From UBA8958 sp964571695 (GTDB taxonomy: Bacteria; Desulfobacterota; Syntrophia; Syntrophales; UBA8958), in the NCBI GenBank assembly GCA_964571695.1, contig CAZNDG010000001.1:62001-126000 (forward strand): DNA of 64,000 nucleotides, written 5' to 3'. The notes beneath the pieces are model-generated. The model did not search any database. It was given only the letters and a program-made list of their open reading frames with translations, and was not told the DNA's origin. A program made the position numbers and the translations under genes. The number at the start of each line of letters is the position of its first letter. Position 1 is the first letter of the stretch. This document shows positions 8,306 to 16,642 of this stretch, piece after piece.

Positions 8306-8980
8306 ATGAATATTCTCATTTTTGGACCCAACGGCAGCGGCAAAGGCACCCAGGGGGCGATCGTCCAGAAGAAATTCGGCGTACCCCATATCGAGACGGG
8401 CGTCATCTTTAGAGACAACATCAAAAAAGGCACGGAACTCGGTAAAAAAGCCAAGGATTATATTGACCGCGGCGAGCTCGTTCCCGATGAGATCACCGTC
8501 CCCATGATCCTGAATCGTTTGAAAGAGGCCGATTGCGCCCCGGGATGGCTCCTCGACGGATTTCCCCGCAATCTCGTCCAGGCGGAGGCCCTCTGGAACG
8601 CCTTGGTCAAGGAAAACATGAAGCTCGATTACGTCATCGAGATCATCCTGGACCGCCAGACATCCAAAAACCGCATCATGGGCCGGCGGCTCTGCGCTAC
8701 CGACAACAATCACCCGAACAACATCTTCATCGAGGCCATAAAGCCGGCGGTGAAGGACGGCAAGCCGGTTTGCCGGGTCTGCGGTTGCGAGACCCTCACC
8801 GCCCGGGCCGACGACCAGGACGAGTCCGCCATCGACAAGCGGCACAACATCTACTACGACACCAAAACCGGGACCCTGGCCGGCGTCAACTACTTCAAGG
8901 AGCGGGTCAAGGTCATCGAGGTAAGCGGTGTTCCCGGGGTGAAGGAAGTCTCCGAAGACCTCCTCAAGAAGCTGGGATAA
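8306..8980 (+). CDS. adk: Adenylate kinase
   Basis: A 224-residue kinase that interconverts ATP+AMP and 2 ADP. The P-loop is FGPNGSGKGTQ (residues 6-16), with Asn where most bacterial Adk proteins have Pro-Gly or Ala-Gly. The AMP-binding region has TG(V)IFR, and the lid anchor reads DGFPRN. The LID insert is long and Cys-bearing (RRLCAT..., then PVCRVCGCE), consistent with a metal-binding LID, and continues with ARADDQDESAIDKR. The ATG is preceded by AAAGGAG. Transcribed alone, followed by a terminator at 9218. Confidence 0.92.
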   Translation: MNILIFGPNGSGKGTQGAIVQKKFGVPHIETGVIFRDNIKKGTELGKKAKDYIDRGELVPDEITVPMILNRLKEADCAPGWLLDGFPRNLVQAEALWNALVKENMKLDYVIEIILDRQTSKNRIMGRRLCATDNNHPNNIFIEAIKPAVKDGKPVCRVCGCETLTARADDQDESAIDKRHNIYYDTKTGTLAGVNYFKERVKVIEVSGVPGVKEVSEDLLKKLG

Positions 8981-9217
8981 TCGCCGGAAAGGTCGAAAGC
9001 CGCCGGATGGCACCCACTCCGGCCGGCGGGGTGAACCGGTGTCATTCCGGTTCCGGGTACAACTCGATACCATGACGATGATGAAAGCGACCGGAAGTGG
9101 GAGGTTAAGCACGGAGAAAAACGATCCACTACCGGGAGATTTGTCCATGATGATCGACACCCGGAGTGCTGTCCTGCCGGTCCGGCAGACTGTAGCTGAT
9201 GCATTTCTAATTGCGAG

Positions 9218-9250
9218 CCCTCCCTCCGGATCGGGGAGGGTTCTTTTTTT
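9218..9250 (+). terminator. Intrinsic terminator before lepA
   Basis: CCCTCCC (9218-9224) pairs with GGGAGGG (9234-9240), followed by TTCTTTTTTT. It ends the adk transcript. The 285-bp adk-lepA gap otherwise shows no gene. Confidence 0.85.
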
Positions 9251-9266
9251 ACCATAACCGGCCGCG

Positions 9267-11072
9267 ATGGCAACAATGAACCATATCCGCAATTTCAGCA
9301 TCATCGCCCATATCGATCACGGGAAATCGACCCTGGCCGACCGTCTCATCCAACACACCGGCGTCTGCGACGCCCGGAACTTTCAGGATCAGATCCTGGA
9401 CAATATGGACATCGAACGGGAACGGGGGATCACCATCAAGAGTCAGGCGGTCGCCTTGCCCTACCGGGCCCGGGACGGCCGGGAATACACCCTGAATCTA
9501 ATCGATACCCCCGGTCATGTGGATTTCAGCTATGAGGTCTCCCGTTCCCTGGCCTCCTGCGAGGGGGTACTCCTCCTCATCGATGCCGCCCAGGGAGTCC
9601 AGGCCCAGACCCTGGCCAATCTCTATCTGGCTATGGAACACAACCTGGAGGTCATTCCGGTGATCAACAAGATCGACCTCTTGGCCGCGGACGTGGAGCG
9701 GGTCCGGGAGCAAATCGACGGCGAACTCGGTCTCGATGCCGACACGGCCCTTCTGTGCTCCGCCAAGGCCGGCACCGGCATCGAAGAGATCCTCGAAGCG
9801 ATCGTCGGACGGATCCCGCCGCCCCAGGGCGACCCCGCCGCGCCGCTTACGGCGCTCATCTTCGATGCCCAATACGACCCCTTCCGGGGCACCCTCATCC
9901 ACTGCCGGGTCTTCGACGGCAGCGTCCGCGGCGGCGACATCATCCGCTTCCTTTCCACCGGGGCCGCCTACAAGGTGGAGGAGGTGGGTCATTTCCTGCT
10001 GGCCCGTCAGAAGCGGGAAATCCTTGCCGCCGGGGAGGTGGGCTACATCATCGCCGGGATAAAGACCATCGCCGACGTCCATACCGGCGACACGGTGACC
10101 CTGGCCGACCGTCCCTGCGCCGGGCCGCTGCCGGGTTTCAAGGAGGTGAAACCGGTGGTTTTCGCCTCCATCTATCCCATCGCCTCGGACGACTACGAGG
10201 ATCTCGCCGTCTCCCTGGAGAAATACAAGCTCAACGACGCCTCCTTCATCTATGAAAAGGATTCCTCCGTCGCCCTGGGGCAGGGATTCCGGTGCGGGTT
10301 TCTGGGGCTTCTCCATCTGGACATCGTCCAGGAGCGCCTGGAGCGGGAATTCGACCAGTCCATCATCCTCTCCGTCCCCAGCGTCCGCTACCGATTCACC
10401 CTGAAGGACGGCGCCGTACTCGAGGTGGACAATCCCGCCCATTATCCAGCCCAGATGTCCATCGCCAAGGGCGAGGAGCCCTTCATCCGGGCGTCCATGA
10501 TGCTTCCGGAACGTTACCTGGGGGCCGTGATGAAACTCTGCCAGGAGAAACGGGGGGTCAATTCCACCCTCCACTATCCGGGTCCGGGACGGGTGGAGCT
10601 GATCTACGAGATGCCCCTTTCCGAAGTGATCTATGATTTTTACGACCGTTTCAAGACCGTTACCCAGGGTTACGGCTCCTTCGATTACGAGGTCATCGAT
10701 TACCGGGAAAGCAACCTGGTCCTGCTCGACATCCTCGTCAACGGTGAGAAGGTGGACGCCCTCTCCCAGATCGTCCATCGTGACCGGGCCCGAACCTGGG
10801 GCCTCCAGGCCTGCGAGCGCCTGGAGGAGGAGATCCCCCGCCAGATGTTCAAGATCGCCATTCAGGCCGCCATCGGCGGCGAGATCATCGCCCGGACCAC
10901 CATCTCGCCTTTCCGGAAGGACGTTACGGCCAAGTGCTACGGCGGCGACATCACCCGTAAGAGAAAGCTCCTGGAAAAGCAGAAGCGGGGGAAGAAACGG
11001 ATGAAGATGATCGGCAACGTCAGCATCCCCCAGAGTGCCTTCCTGGCCGTCCTGAAATCCGATACGGATTAG
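9267..11072 (+). CDS. lepA: Elongation factor 4 (LepA), ribosome-associated GTPase
   Basis: 601 residues, the normal LepA length. The GTPase motifs are AHIDHGKST (residues 14-22), RGITIKSQAV (switch I), DTPGHVDF (G3) and NKIDL (G4). The EF-G-like domains follow, and the LepA-specific C-terminal domain ends with CYGGDITRKRKLLEKQK and GKKRMK, which is diagnostic against EF-G and BipA. LepA acts on stalled or mispositioned ribosomes. The start overlaps the end of the upstream T-run region, with only a weak ribosome-binding site. The hemW gene 257 bp downstream is probably a separate unit. Confidence 0.97.
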   Translation: MATMNHIRNFSIIAHIDHGKSTLADRLIQHTGVCDARNFQDQILDNMDIERERGITIKSQAVALPYRARDGREYTLNLIDTPGHVDFSYEVSRSLASCEGVLLLIDAAQGVQAQTLANLYLAMEHNLEVIPVINKIDLLAADVERVREQIDGELGLDADTALLCSAKAGTGIEEILEAIVGRIPPPQGDPAAPLTALIFDAQYDPFRGTLIHCRVFDGSVRGGDIIRFLSTGAAYKVEEVGHFLLARQKREILAAGEVGYIIAGIKTIADVHTGDTVTLADRPCAGPLPGFKEVKPVVFASIYPIASDDYEDLAVSLEKYKLNDASFIYEKDSSVALGQGFRCGFLGLLHLDIVQERLEREFDQSIILSVPSVRYRFTLKDGAVLEVDNPAHYPAQMSIAKGEEPFIRASMMLPERYLGAVMKLCQEKRGVNSTLHYPGPGRVELIYEMPLSEVIYDFYDRFKTVTQGYGSFDYEVIDYRESNLVLLDILVNGEKVDALSQIVHRDRARTWGLQACERLEEEIPRQMFKIAIQAAIGGEIIARTTISPFRKDVTAKCYGGDITRKRKLLEKQKRGKKRMKMIGNVSIPQSAFLAVLKSDTD

Positions 11073-11106
11073 TAGGTTTCACCTTCCCGGCGCCGAATAC
11101 GGGAAT

Positions 11107-11172
11107 GCTTATATAAAAATACCTGCAAGCGACCGGACGCTTTCATTATCGTTGTGCCAGAATTAGGCATGA
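11107..11172 (+). repeat. Dispersed ~65-bp imperfect repeat, copy 1
   Basis: Intergenic sequence between lepA and hemW matching the element at 31326-31394. The shared core is CCGGA-(N)-TTTCAT...TCGTTGTGCC-(N)-GAA-(N)-GGCATGA, with an AT-rich left part (AAAAT.CC..CAA). The right end can form a small hairpin TGCC/GGCA. No coding sequence. Confidence 0.55.
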
Positions 11173-11329
11173 GAGTTCTCTGGTCTTTGGTTTCCGGGCG
11201 CGGAAATGACCGTTCCCGGACCTTTACGGGCGGTGAAAAACCCTCAAGGCTGCCGTAGGCGTAACGAAGGATGATAATATCCGGCTACCCGCGGACTTTT
11301 TCATAAAAAAATGCGGTAAAGCGTCGAGA

Positions 11330-12460
11330 ATGATGAACAAGCCCGCCGGCCTCTATATCCACGTCCCCTTCTGCAAATCCAAATGCCCCTATTGCCATTT
11401 CTATTCCACTACCGAGACGGGGAGGGCGTCGCGGTTCATCGACGCCCTCGACCGGGAGATGCGGGAATACCGCCACCGATTCACCGCCTTCGACACCATC
11501 TATATCGGCGGGGGCACCCCTTCCCTGCTGACCATCGCCGACCTCGACCGCATCCTGACCGCCGCACGCCGTCATTTCACCATCGCCGGAAACGCGGAGA
11601 CGACCGTGGAGGTCAATCCCGCGGATGCCGACGGAGCATGGTTTTCCGATCTGCACGGCCTGGGGATCAACCGGATCCATCTGGGCGGCCAGTCCTTTTC
11701 CGCGCCGGCGCTGCAATTCCTGGGGCGGCGGCACACACCCCAAAATATTTATGAGGCCGCGACACTGATCAGGGGGGGCCGTTTCGACAATTACGGCCTC
11801 GATCTGATCTGGGGCCTCCCGGGACAAAACCTTGACGACTGGCGCCGGGATCTGGCCGCCGCCTTGTCCCTGGAACCGGCACACCTCTCAGTTTATCAAC
11901 TGTCCGTCGAACCCGGCACCCCCCTTTGGAGGCGCCTCCGGCGCAGCGAATTCTCCCTTCCCGGCGAGGAGCCGTCCCTGGAATTCTTCCTGGCCACGGA
12001 TGATCTGCTCGACCGTGCCGGCTTCCTCCACTACGAGGTATCCAACTATGCCCGCCGGCCGGAATTCGCATCCCGCCACAACGGTAAATACTGGCGCCAT
12101 GCACCCTATCTGGGCCTGGGACCTTCCGCCCATTCCTTCCAGGACGGCCGGCGCTGGTGGAACTACCGGAATATAAACGCATATCTCGCGGCGCTGGCGG
12201 AGGACCGGCTTCCCGTGGCGGGATCGGAAACCCTGGGCCAAAAAGAGCTGCGCCTTGAAACCCTCTTTCTGGGTCTCCGGACGGCGGACGGCATCGACAT
12301 GAGTTCATTCCGCCGCCGCTTCGGCGAGGATCTCCGGGAAACCCGCAAAGATATCCTGTCCGGGCTGATTTCCGAGGCCTTGCTCATCATCGAGGACGAC
12401 CGTTTAAAGCCCACCGTCAGGGGCATGGCCACGGCCGACCGCCTTGCGGTGCTCCTCTGA
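11330..12460 (+). CDS. hemW: Radical SAM heme chaperone HemW (coproporphyrinogen III oxidase-like)
   Basis: 376 residues. The radical SAM cluster motif is CKSKCPYC (Cys15, Cys19, Cys22) followed by HFYS, as in HemW. Then come the glycine-rich SAM site YIGGGTPS, VEVNPAD, GINRIHLGGQSF and DLIWGLPGQ. The extra upstream Cys found in the true oxygen-independent oxidase HemN is absent, which favours HemW, a heme-binding delivery protein. The C-terminal HemN_C region (HNGKYWRHAPYLGLGPSAHS) is complete. There is no clear ribosome-binding site before the ATG, and a start one codon later is equally possible. Confidence 0.93.
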   Translation: MMNKPAGLYIHVPFCKSKCPYCHFYSTTETGRASRFIDALDREMREYRHRFTAFDTIYIGGGTPSLLTIADLDRILTAARRHFTIAGNAETTVEVNPADADGAWFSDLHGLGINRIHLGGQSFSAPALQFLGRRHTPQNIYEAATLIRGGRFDNYGLDLIWGLPGQNLDDWRRDLAAALSLEPAHLSVYQLSVEPGTPLWRRLRRSEFSLPGEEPSLEFFLATDDLLDRAGFLHYEVSNYARRPEFASRHNGKYWRHAPYLGLGPSAHSFQDGRRWWNYRNINAYLAALAEDRLPVAGSETLGQKELRLETLFLGLRTADGIDMSSFRRRFGEDLRETRKDILSGLISEALLIIEDDRLKPTVRGMATADRLAVLL

Positions 12461-12770
12461 GACCCCTCGCCAGCAAATTGGTTTTTAACCGGCAGGGGCC
12501 GCCCAGGCCGAGGAGGAACCGCTATGTCCGTGGCTTGAAAACTATGGTAACGGCAACTGTACGCGCCAACGCCAGCAGGACAAGTTTCCATGTGTAAATT
12601 AATGCCACTATAGAAAACCCCATGAACAGGGGAGCACCAAGTAGCATGAAGATGGCGTTTTCATAGCCTGGCGGCATTAGCCAGGACGATGGGCATTTTT
12701 TTACGATATCGTCATAATTTTGGTTGCACCAGCGCGGCCGCTGCGATATGGTCGGTCAGGAGATGCGGTC
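12461..12770 (+). other. 310-bp intergenic leader with hairpin and T-run
   Basis: No gene. It contains a stem CCTGGC/GCCAGG (12667-12672 with 12680-12685) followed after ten bases by seven T (12696-12702). This could end a hemW transcript or act as an attenuator ahead of the HD-GYP gene at 12771. I looked for a c-di-GMP riboswitch because of the downstream gene and found no convincing match. Confidence 0.4.
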
Positions 12771-15203
12771 ATGCCCCCGTTTTGCAAATCCATTCGCTTT
12801 CAGTTGCTCCTGCTTGTAGTCATTTCAATCCTGCCGGCCCTGGCCATAATCGTCTTCTCCGGCATCGAGCGCCGAGTCGAAAACATCGGTGAAGTCCAGC
12901 GAAATCTCGATAACGCCGTTTACGGACTCGCCCGGGAACATGAACGCAATGTGGTGAGCACCCGCCAGTTTCTCATAACCCTTGCCATGCTTCCCCAGGT
13001 GCAGAACCGGCGGGCGGAGGATTGCAATCGTCTCTTCAAATCCCTCCTCAAGGAGAATCCCCTCTATGCCAACATCTTTGCCGCCGACGCCGGCGGCAAG
13101 GTCTTTGCCGGCGCTCTGCCCTTCAAGCCATTTCTCATCCAGAACAGGAAATTTTACCGGGATGTGATGCGCACCGGCTTATTCGCCGTCGGCGAGTACC
13201 GGCTCGGGGTCAGATCGGGTCGTCAGGTGCTTCCCTATGCACATCCGATTCGTGACATCCGGGGGAAAATAACCGGGGTGGTCGTGGTCGGGATCGATCT
13301 GTCCCGGTATGGAGAGATACTGGAGATAGACAAGATACCGCCGGGGGCGGTGCTGTCCCTGACCGACCACCGGGGCACCCGGCTCTACCGCAACCCCGAT
13401 CCTCAGTCCTTCGCCGGCGCCCCGGATCTCCCGGATATGGCGGCGGCGATGTCTGATGGTCCTCCCCGGGGCGTCTTTACAGGTAGCGGAGGGGACGGCG
13501 TCCGGCGGATTTACGCCTATCAACGGTTCCATCTCCGTCCGGAAGAACCGGTCTATCTCTATATGCGCATGGGCGTCCCCGAAGCCTATGCTCTTAACAA
13601 GGTCAACCGGAATTTGCTCTTCAATCTCGCCCTGCTCAGCGTCGCCACCCTGGCGGCCCTGCTCTCCGCCTGGTTCATCGGCCGGACGATCATCGCCCAA
13701 CGTCTGGAGCGACTGGCGGCGGCGGCGGAAAGTCTGGGCGGCGGCGATCTCACCGTCCGGACGGGGATTCTCTACCGGGAAGACGAACTGGGCCGTCTGG
13801 CCCGGTCGTTCGATCATATGGCGGCCGATCTGGAAGCGGGGGAAGCGGAACAACGCCGGATCGCGGAAATCCTGAGGCAGAGCGAGGAGCGCTACCGGAC
13901 AATTCTGGATGAAATAGAAGACGGCTATCATGAGCTGGACCTGAAAGGCAACTTTACCTTCGTGAATTATTCTTTCTGCCTGATATTAGGATACGAAGAA
14001 AAGGAGCTGATCGGCAGGAATTATAGGGACTTTGCCGCCGATGACGAGCAAGCGGACCGGGTCTATGGACTTTACAATCAGATGTTCAGGACCGGCACCC
14101 CCATCAAACGGGCGGAATGGGACATCATGACCAAAGAAGGGGCCCGGCGGACCGTGGAGTTCTTTGCGTCGCTGATGAGAAATGAAGCCGGACACCGGAC
14201 CGCATTCCGGGGCATCGTCCGGGACGTGACGGATCGCCGTCATGCGGAGGAACAGTATCGCACCATCGCCAACAGTTCTCAAACCGGCTTCTACATCATC
14301 AAAGGGGGAAGGATGTGCTTCGCAAACCCCCATATCCCCCGTTACTCGGGATATACGGATGACGAACTCATCGGGACGAAGATATTGAGTTTCGTCCATC
14401 CCGAAGACCGTGAGCAGGTAAAGACCTATGCCCGGGAGATGCTGGCGGGGCAGCGGACGCTGCCCTACGAATATCGCATCATCGCTAAATCTGGGGATGT
14501 GAAATGGCTCCTGGAAACGGTCACATCCATCACCTATCGGGGCCAGCAGGCGGTTTTAGGCAATACCATGGAGATTACCGACAGAAAGGAAGCGGAGGAG
14601 GCCCTGAACCGGGCCCTCGTCCGGGTCCACCGGGCCACCTCCTCCATTATCGAAGTAATCGTCATGGCCGTGGAATCCCGCGACCCCTATACCGCCGGTC
14701 ATCAGAAGCGGGTCTCCGCGCTGGCCGGGGCGATTGCCCGGGAGATGGGGTATCCCCCGGAAGACTGCGAGGCCATCCGCATGGCCGGGGCCATCCATGA
14801 TCTGGGGAAAATTTCCATCCCGGCGGAGATCCTGAGCATGCCGCGGCGGCTGTTGGACCTGGAGTATAACTTGATAAAAACCCATGCCGATAAGGGTTAT
14901 CAAATCCTCAAGGACATCGAATTCGGCCGGCCGATTGCGGAAATCGTCCACCAACACCATGAACGCCTGGACGGGTCGGGTTATCCCCGGGGATTGAAGG
15001 GCGATGAGATATTGATGGAAGCCCGGATCATGGCCGTAGCGGACACCGTAGAGGCCATGGGCACCCATCGACCCTATCGCCCTTCTCTGGGAATCGAAGC
15101 GGCGTTGGCAACCATCGAGGCGGGAAGGGGAAGTCTGTATGACCGCCAGGTGGTGGACGTCTGCCTGCGCCTGTTCCGGGAGAAGAGTTACTCCCTCATT
15201 TAA
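12771..15203 (+). CDS. Membrane sensor with Cache, HAMP, two PAS domains and HD-GYP phosphodiesterase
   Basis: About 810 residues. One membrane segment lies near residues 12-30 (LLLVVISILPALAIIVF), then a periplasmic Cache-like domain, a second membrane segment (LLFNLALLSVATLAALLSAW), a HAMP linker, two PAS/PAC units (each closing with a RDVTDR/EITDRK boundary) and a C-terminal HD-GYP domain. The catalytic pair HDLGK and the GYP loop HHERLDGSGYPRGL are intact, so c-di-GMP hydrolysis is expected. The ligand of the Cache domain is unknown. AGGAG at 12758 supports this start over an ATG at 12720. It lies upstream of motility genes, consistent with control of the swim-to-attach choice. Confidence 0.9.
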   Translation: MPPFCKSIRFQLLLLVVISILPALAIIVFSGIERRVENIGEVQRNLDNAVYGLAREHERNVVSTRQFLITLAMLPQVQNRRAEDCNRLFKSLLKENPLYANIFAADAGGKVFAGALPFKPFLIQNRKFYRDVMRTGLFAVGEYRLGVRSGRQVLPYAHPIRDIRGKITGVVVVGIDLSRYGEILEIDKIPPGAVLSLTDHRGTRLYRNPDPQSFAGAPDLPDMAAAMSDGPPRGVFTGSGGDGVRRIYAYQRFHLRPEEPVYLYMRMGVPEAYALNKVNRNLLFNLALLSVATLAALLSAWFIGRTIIAQRLERLAAAAESLGGGDLTVRTGILYREDELGRLARSFDHMAADLEAGEAEQRRIAEILRQSEERYRTILDEIEDGYHELDLKGNFTFVNYSFCLILGYEEKELIGRNYRDFAADDEQADRVYGLYNQMFRTGTPIKRAEWDIMTKEGARRTVEFFASLMRNEAGHRTAFRGIVRDVTDRRHAEEQYRTIANSSQTGFYIIKGGRMCFANPHIPRYSGYTDDELIGTKILSFVHPEDREQVKTYAREMLAGQRTLPYEYRIIAKSGDVKWLLETVTSITYRGQQAVLGNTMEITDRKEAEEALNRALVRVHRATSSIIEVIVMAVESRDPYTAGHQKRVSALAGAIAREMGYPPEDCEAIRMAGAIHDLGKISIPAEILSMPRRLLDLEYNLIKTHADKGYQILKDIEFGRPIAEIVHQHHERLDGSGYPRGLKGDEILMEARIMAVADTVEAMGTHRPYRPSLGIEAALATIEAGRGSLYDRQVVDVCLRLFREKSYSLI

Positions 15204-15433
15204 TTCGGGACATTATCTTTGACGACCAGGATGCTTTCCCGCCCTTTAGGCGTGAGCCGCCTCTTCTCCCGATCGTCCTTTTGATTGTGGACTCCGGAAA
15301 CATTCTTTCCTCTGCCCCCTGCATATTGTACCCATTCAAAGCGCCTGTCGAGTCCTTTTCGAACCCGCCGTCCATCCCTGGAGAAAATATTTATTTTTAA
15401 GTATCTTCCCCATCCTGTCGATATATAAATCAA
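15200..15433 (-). CDS. Possible small basic protein (uncertain)
   Basis: An open frame of up to 77 codons facing the HD-GYP gene and overlapping its last codon. The product is rich in charged DRR-like repeats (RRVRKGLDRR, DDREKRR). Short proteins of this type exist in deltaproteobacteria, but this frame has only a TTG start, no clear ribosome-binding site, and overlaps a sigma-28-like promoter for the opposite strand. It may be a remnant or spurious. Confidence 0.22.
   Translation of the reverse strand: MIYISTGWGRYLKINIFSRDGRRVRKGLDRRFEWVQYAGGRGKNVSGVHNQKDDREKRRLTPKGRESILVVKDNVPN
15397..15424 (+). promoter_or_regulatory. Sigma-28-type promoter for the small membrane protein
   Basis: TTAAGTAT, a 12-bp spacer, then GTCGATAT; this fits the flagellar sigma-28 pattern TAAAGTTT/GCCGATAA found at five other places in this window with an 11-12 bp spacer. 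The predicted start is about 15431, 31 nt before the ATG at 15462. Confidence 0.45.
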
Positions 15434-15461
15434 AAGGATGATTTCTCACGGGAGGTGCGTC

Positions 15462-15707
15462 ATGGCGACGAAAGTCGGATATTATCGGCAGGATGGTTTC
15501 GAACTGCGGTTCGATCCCCGGCGTCCGGCGACGGTGGAATCAAAAAGGATGAGCATTGCGGACAACATCAGATACCTGATTCTGGAAACCGACTGGGATA
15601 AGGAACTGATCAGGCGGCAAACGATGATTGACGGACTGTGCAAAGGGGTGGCCGGCTTGGCGGCCTTTTACTTTTTACCGATCATTTTCAACATCTTTTG
15701 GCGATAG
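15462..15707 (+). CDS. Small single-pass membrane protein, unknown function
   Basis: 81 residues. The N-terminal 55 residues are soluble and charged, and one hydrophobic segment near the C-terminus (GVAGLAAFYFLPIIFNIFW) suggests a tail-anchored inner-membrane protein. GGAGGT six bases before the ATG fixes the start; an upstream in-frame ATG at 15438 lies close to the predicted transcription start. I do not recognise the family. The sigma-28-like promoter in front of it and neighbouring motility regulators suggest a late flagellar or chemotaxis accessory. Confidence 0.65.
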   Translation: MATKVGYYRQDGFELRFDPRRPATVESKRMSIADNIRYLILETDWDKELIRRQTMIDGLCKGVAGLAAFYFLPIIFNIFWR

Positions 15708-15721
15708 GGATGTTTATCAGT

Positions 15722-15779
15722 GCGGCCGCAGGGGGACCTTTGTGTTCCTTCATCCCCCACCACTCAGCAGAAGGGCCGC
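15722..15779. terminator. Possible bidirectional hairpin between convergent genes
   Basis: GCGGCC (15722-15727) pairs with GGCCGC (15774-15779), and inside it GGGGG (15731-15735) pairs with CCCCC (15754-15758). It sits between two genes ending towards each other. No strong T-run, so the assignment is weak. Confidence 0.35.
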
Positions 15780-15791
15780 GTCAAGATAACG

Positions 15792-16535
15792 TCAAACCTT
15801 CATCTGCCCGTAATGCTGAAGGACCCGGGCCACATAAGATCTTGTCTCGGCAGGCATTTTCTCCGGCCTATTCTCCAAGTTGCCCATCCCCCAGTTATAA
15901 GCGGCAAGGACCTTCTCCAGATTCCCTCCATAACGATTCAGGAGCATCTTCAGATAACGTGTCCCACCCATGATATTTTCTTCTGGATCGTAAGGCCGGG
16001 TAACGCCCAGATCACTTGCCGTCACCGGCATGAGCTGCATTAATCCCATGGCCCCCTTGGGAGAGGTGGCCCCGGAATTGAAGTTGCTTTCCACCTGGAT
16101 GACGCTTTTGATCAACGAGGGCTCCACCCCGAAGCGCCGGGCGGCACGTTCGATTATCTCCTCCATGGCGTCCGCGGCTCCGGTCGCGTCAGACAATACC
16201 TCACCCTGTCGATAATTTGACGGCGCCTTTTCCGATTCACGACTGTCAGGGGGCGGCAAATGCCGCCAGGAAACTCGGGACGGCACATTCTCCTTCTCAA
16301 TATGATTGAGCATCGTCGAGATCATCTGATGGCGGAAATCCTGACGCAGCAAATCAAGATTATCCCCTTCCGAGGAATATGGCCCGGACGATTCACTCGC
16401 CATCGCCTTTTCCAGCATCTCGGCGAATTTCGAATCACCTCCGGCAGGCCGGCTTTCAAATCGCCGCTGTTCCGCGTCGGCAAGACGGGCTCGCGTCACC
16501 GCGGCATACCGGTCGATGATATCTACAACCGCCAT
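15792..16535 (-). CDS. Lytic transglycosylase (SLT domain)
   Basis: 247 residues. Residues 125-245 are a Slt70-type transglycosylase domain: catalytic Glu149 in IQVESNFN, then ATSPKGAMGLMQLMP, YDPEENIMGGTRYL and AAYNWGMGN. It cleaves peptidoglycan glycan strands without water. The N-terminal 120 residues are polar and show no signal peptide or lipobox, unusual for a periplasmic enzyme and reminiscent of flagellum-exported muramidases. It lies among motility regulators, and the window's FlgJ lacks a hydrolase domain, so it is a candidate enzyme for letting the rod through the wall. A near-sigma-54 element lies upstream. Confidence 0.88.
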   Translation of the reverse strand: MAVVDIIDRYAAVTRARLADAEQRRFESRPAGGDSKFAEMLEKAMASESSGPYSSEGDNLDLLRQDFRHQMISTMLNHIEKENVPSRVSWRHLPPPDSRESEKAPSNYRQGEVLSDATGAADAMEEIIERAARRFGVEPSLIKSVIQVESNFNSGATSPKGAMGLMQLMPVTASDLGVTRPYDPEENIMGGTRYLKMLLNRYGGNLEKVLAAYNWGMGNLENRPEKMPAETRSYVARVLQHYGQMKV

Positions 16536-16572
16536 AATGGACTCTCCCGGAAGTAAAATACAGCATGAGTGT

Positions 16573-16588
16573 TACAAGTACCATGCCA
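16573..16588 (-). promoter_or_regulatory. Sigma-54-like element upstream of the lytic transglycosylase
   Basis: On the minus strand TGGCATGGTACTTGTA matches the sigma-54 -24/-12 spacing, with GG intact but GT in place of the -12 GC. About 40 bp upstream of the start at 16535. A weaker match than the others listed. Confidence 0.35.
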
Positions 16589-16642
16589 AATTTATCGATA
16601 TTTCTTTAACGGGGAATCACAAGGGAAAACGTAAAGAGGGAT

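Noticed and set aside
7988..9304. Long minus-strand open frame across fmdB-like gene and adk
   Set aside because: It crosses two well-supported genes and two terminators on the other strand and has no recognisable domain.
9498..10778. Long open frame antisense to lepA
   Set aside because: Shadow of lepA codon bias; composition unlike a protein family.
12461..12770. c-di-GMP riboswitch ahead of the HD-GYP gene
   Set aside because: None of the conserved GEMM-I or c-di-GMP-II core segments could be found.
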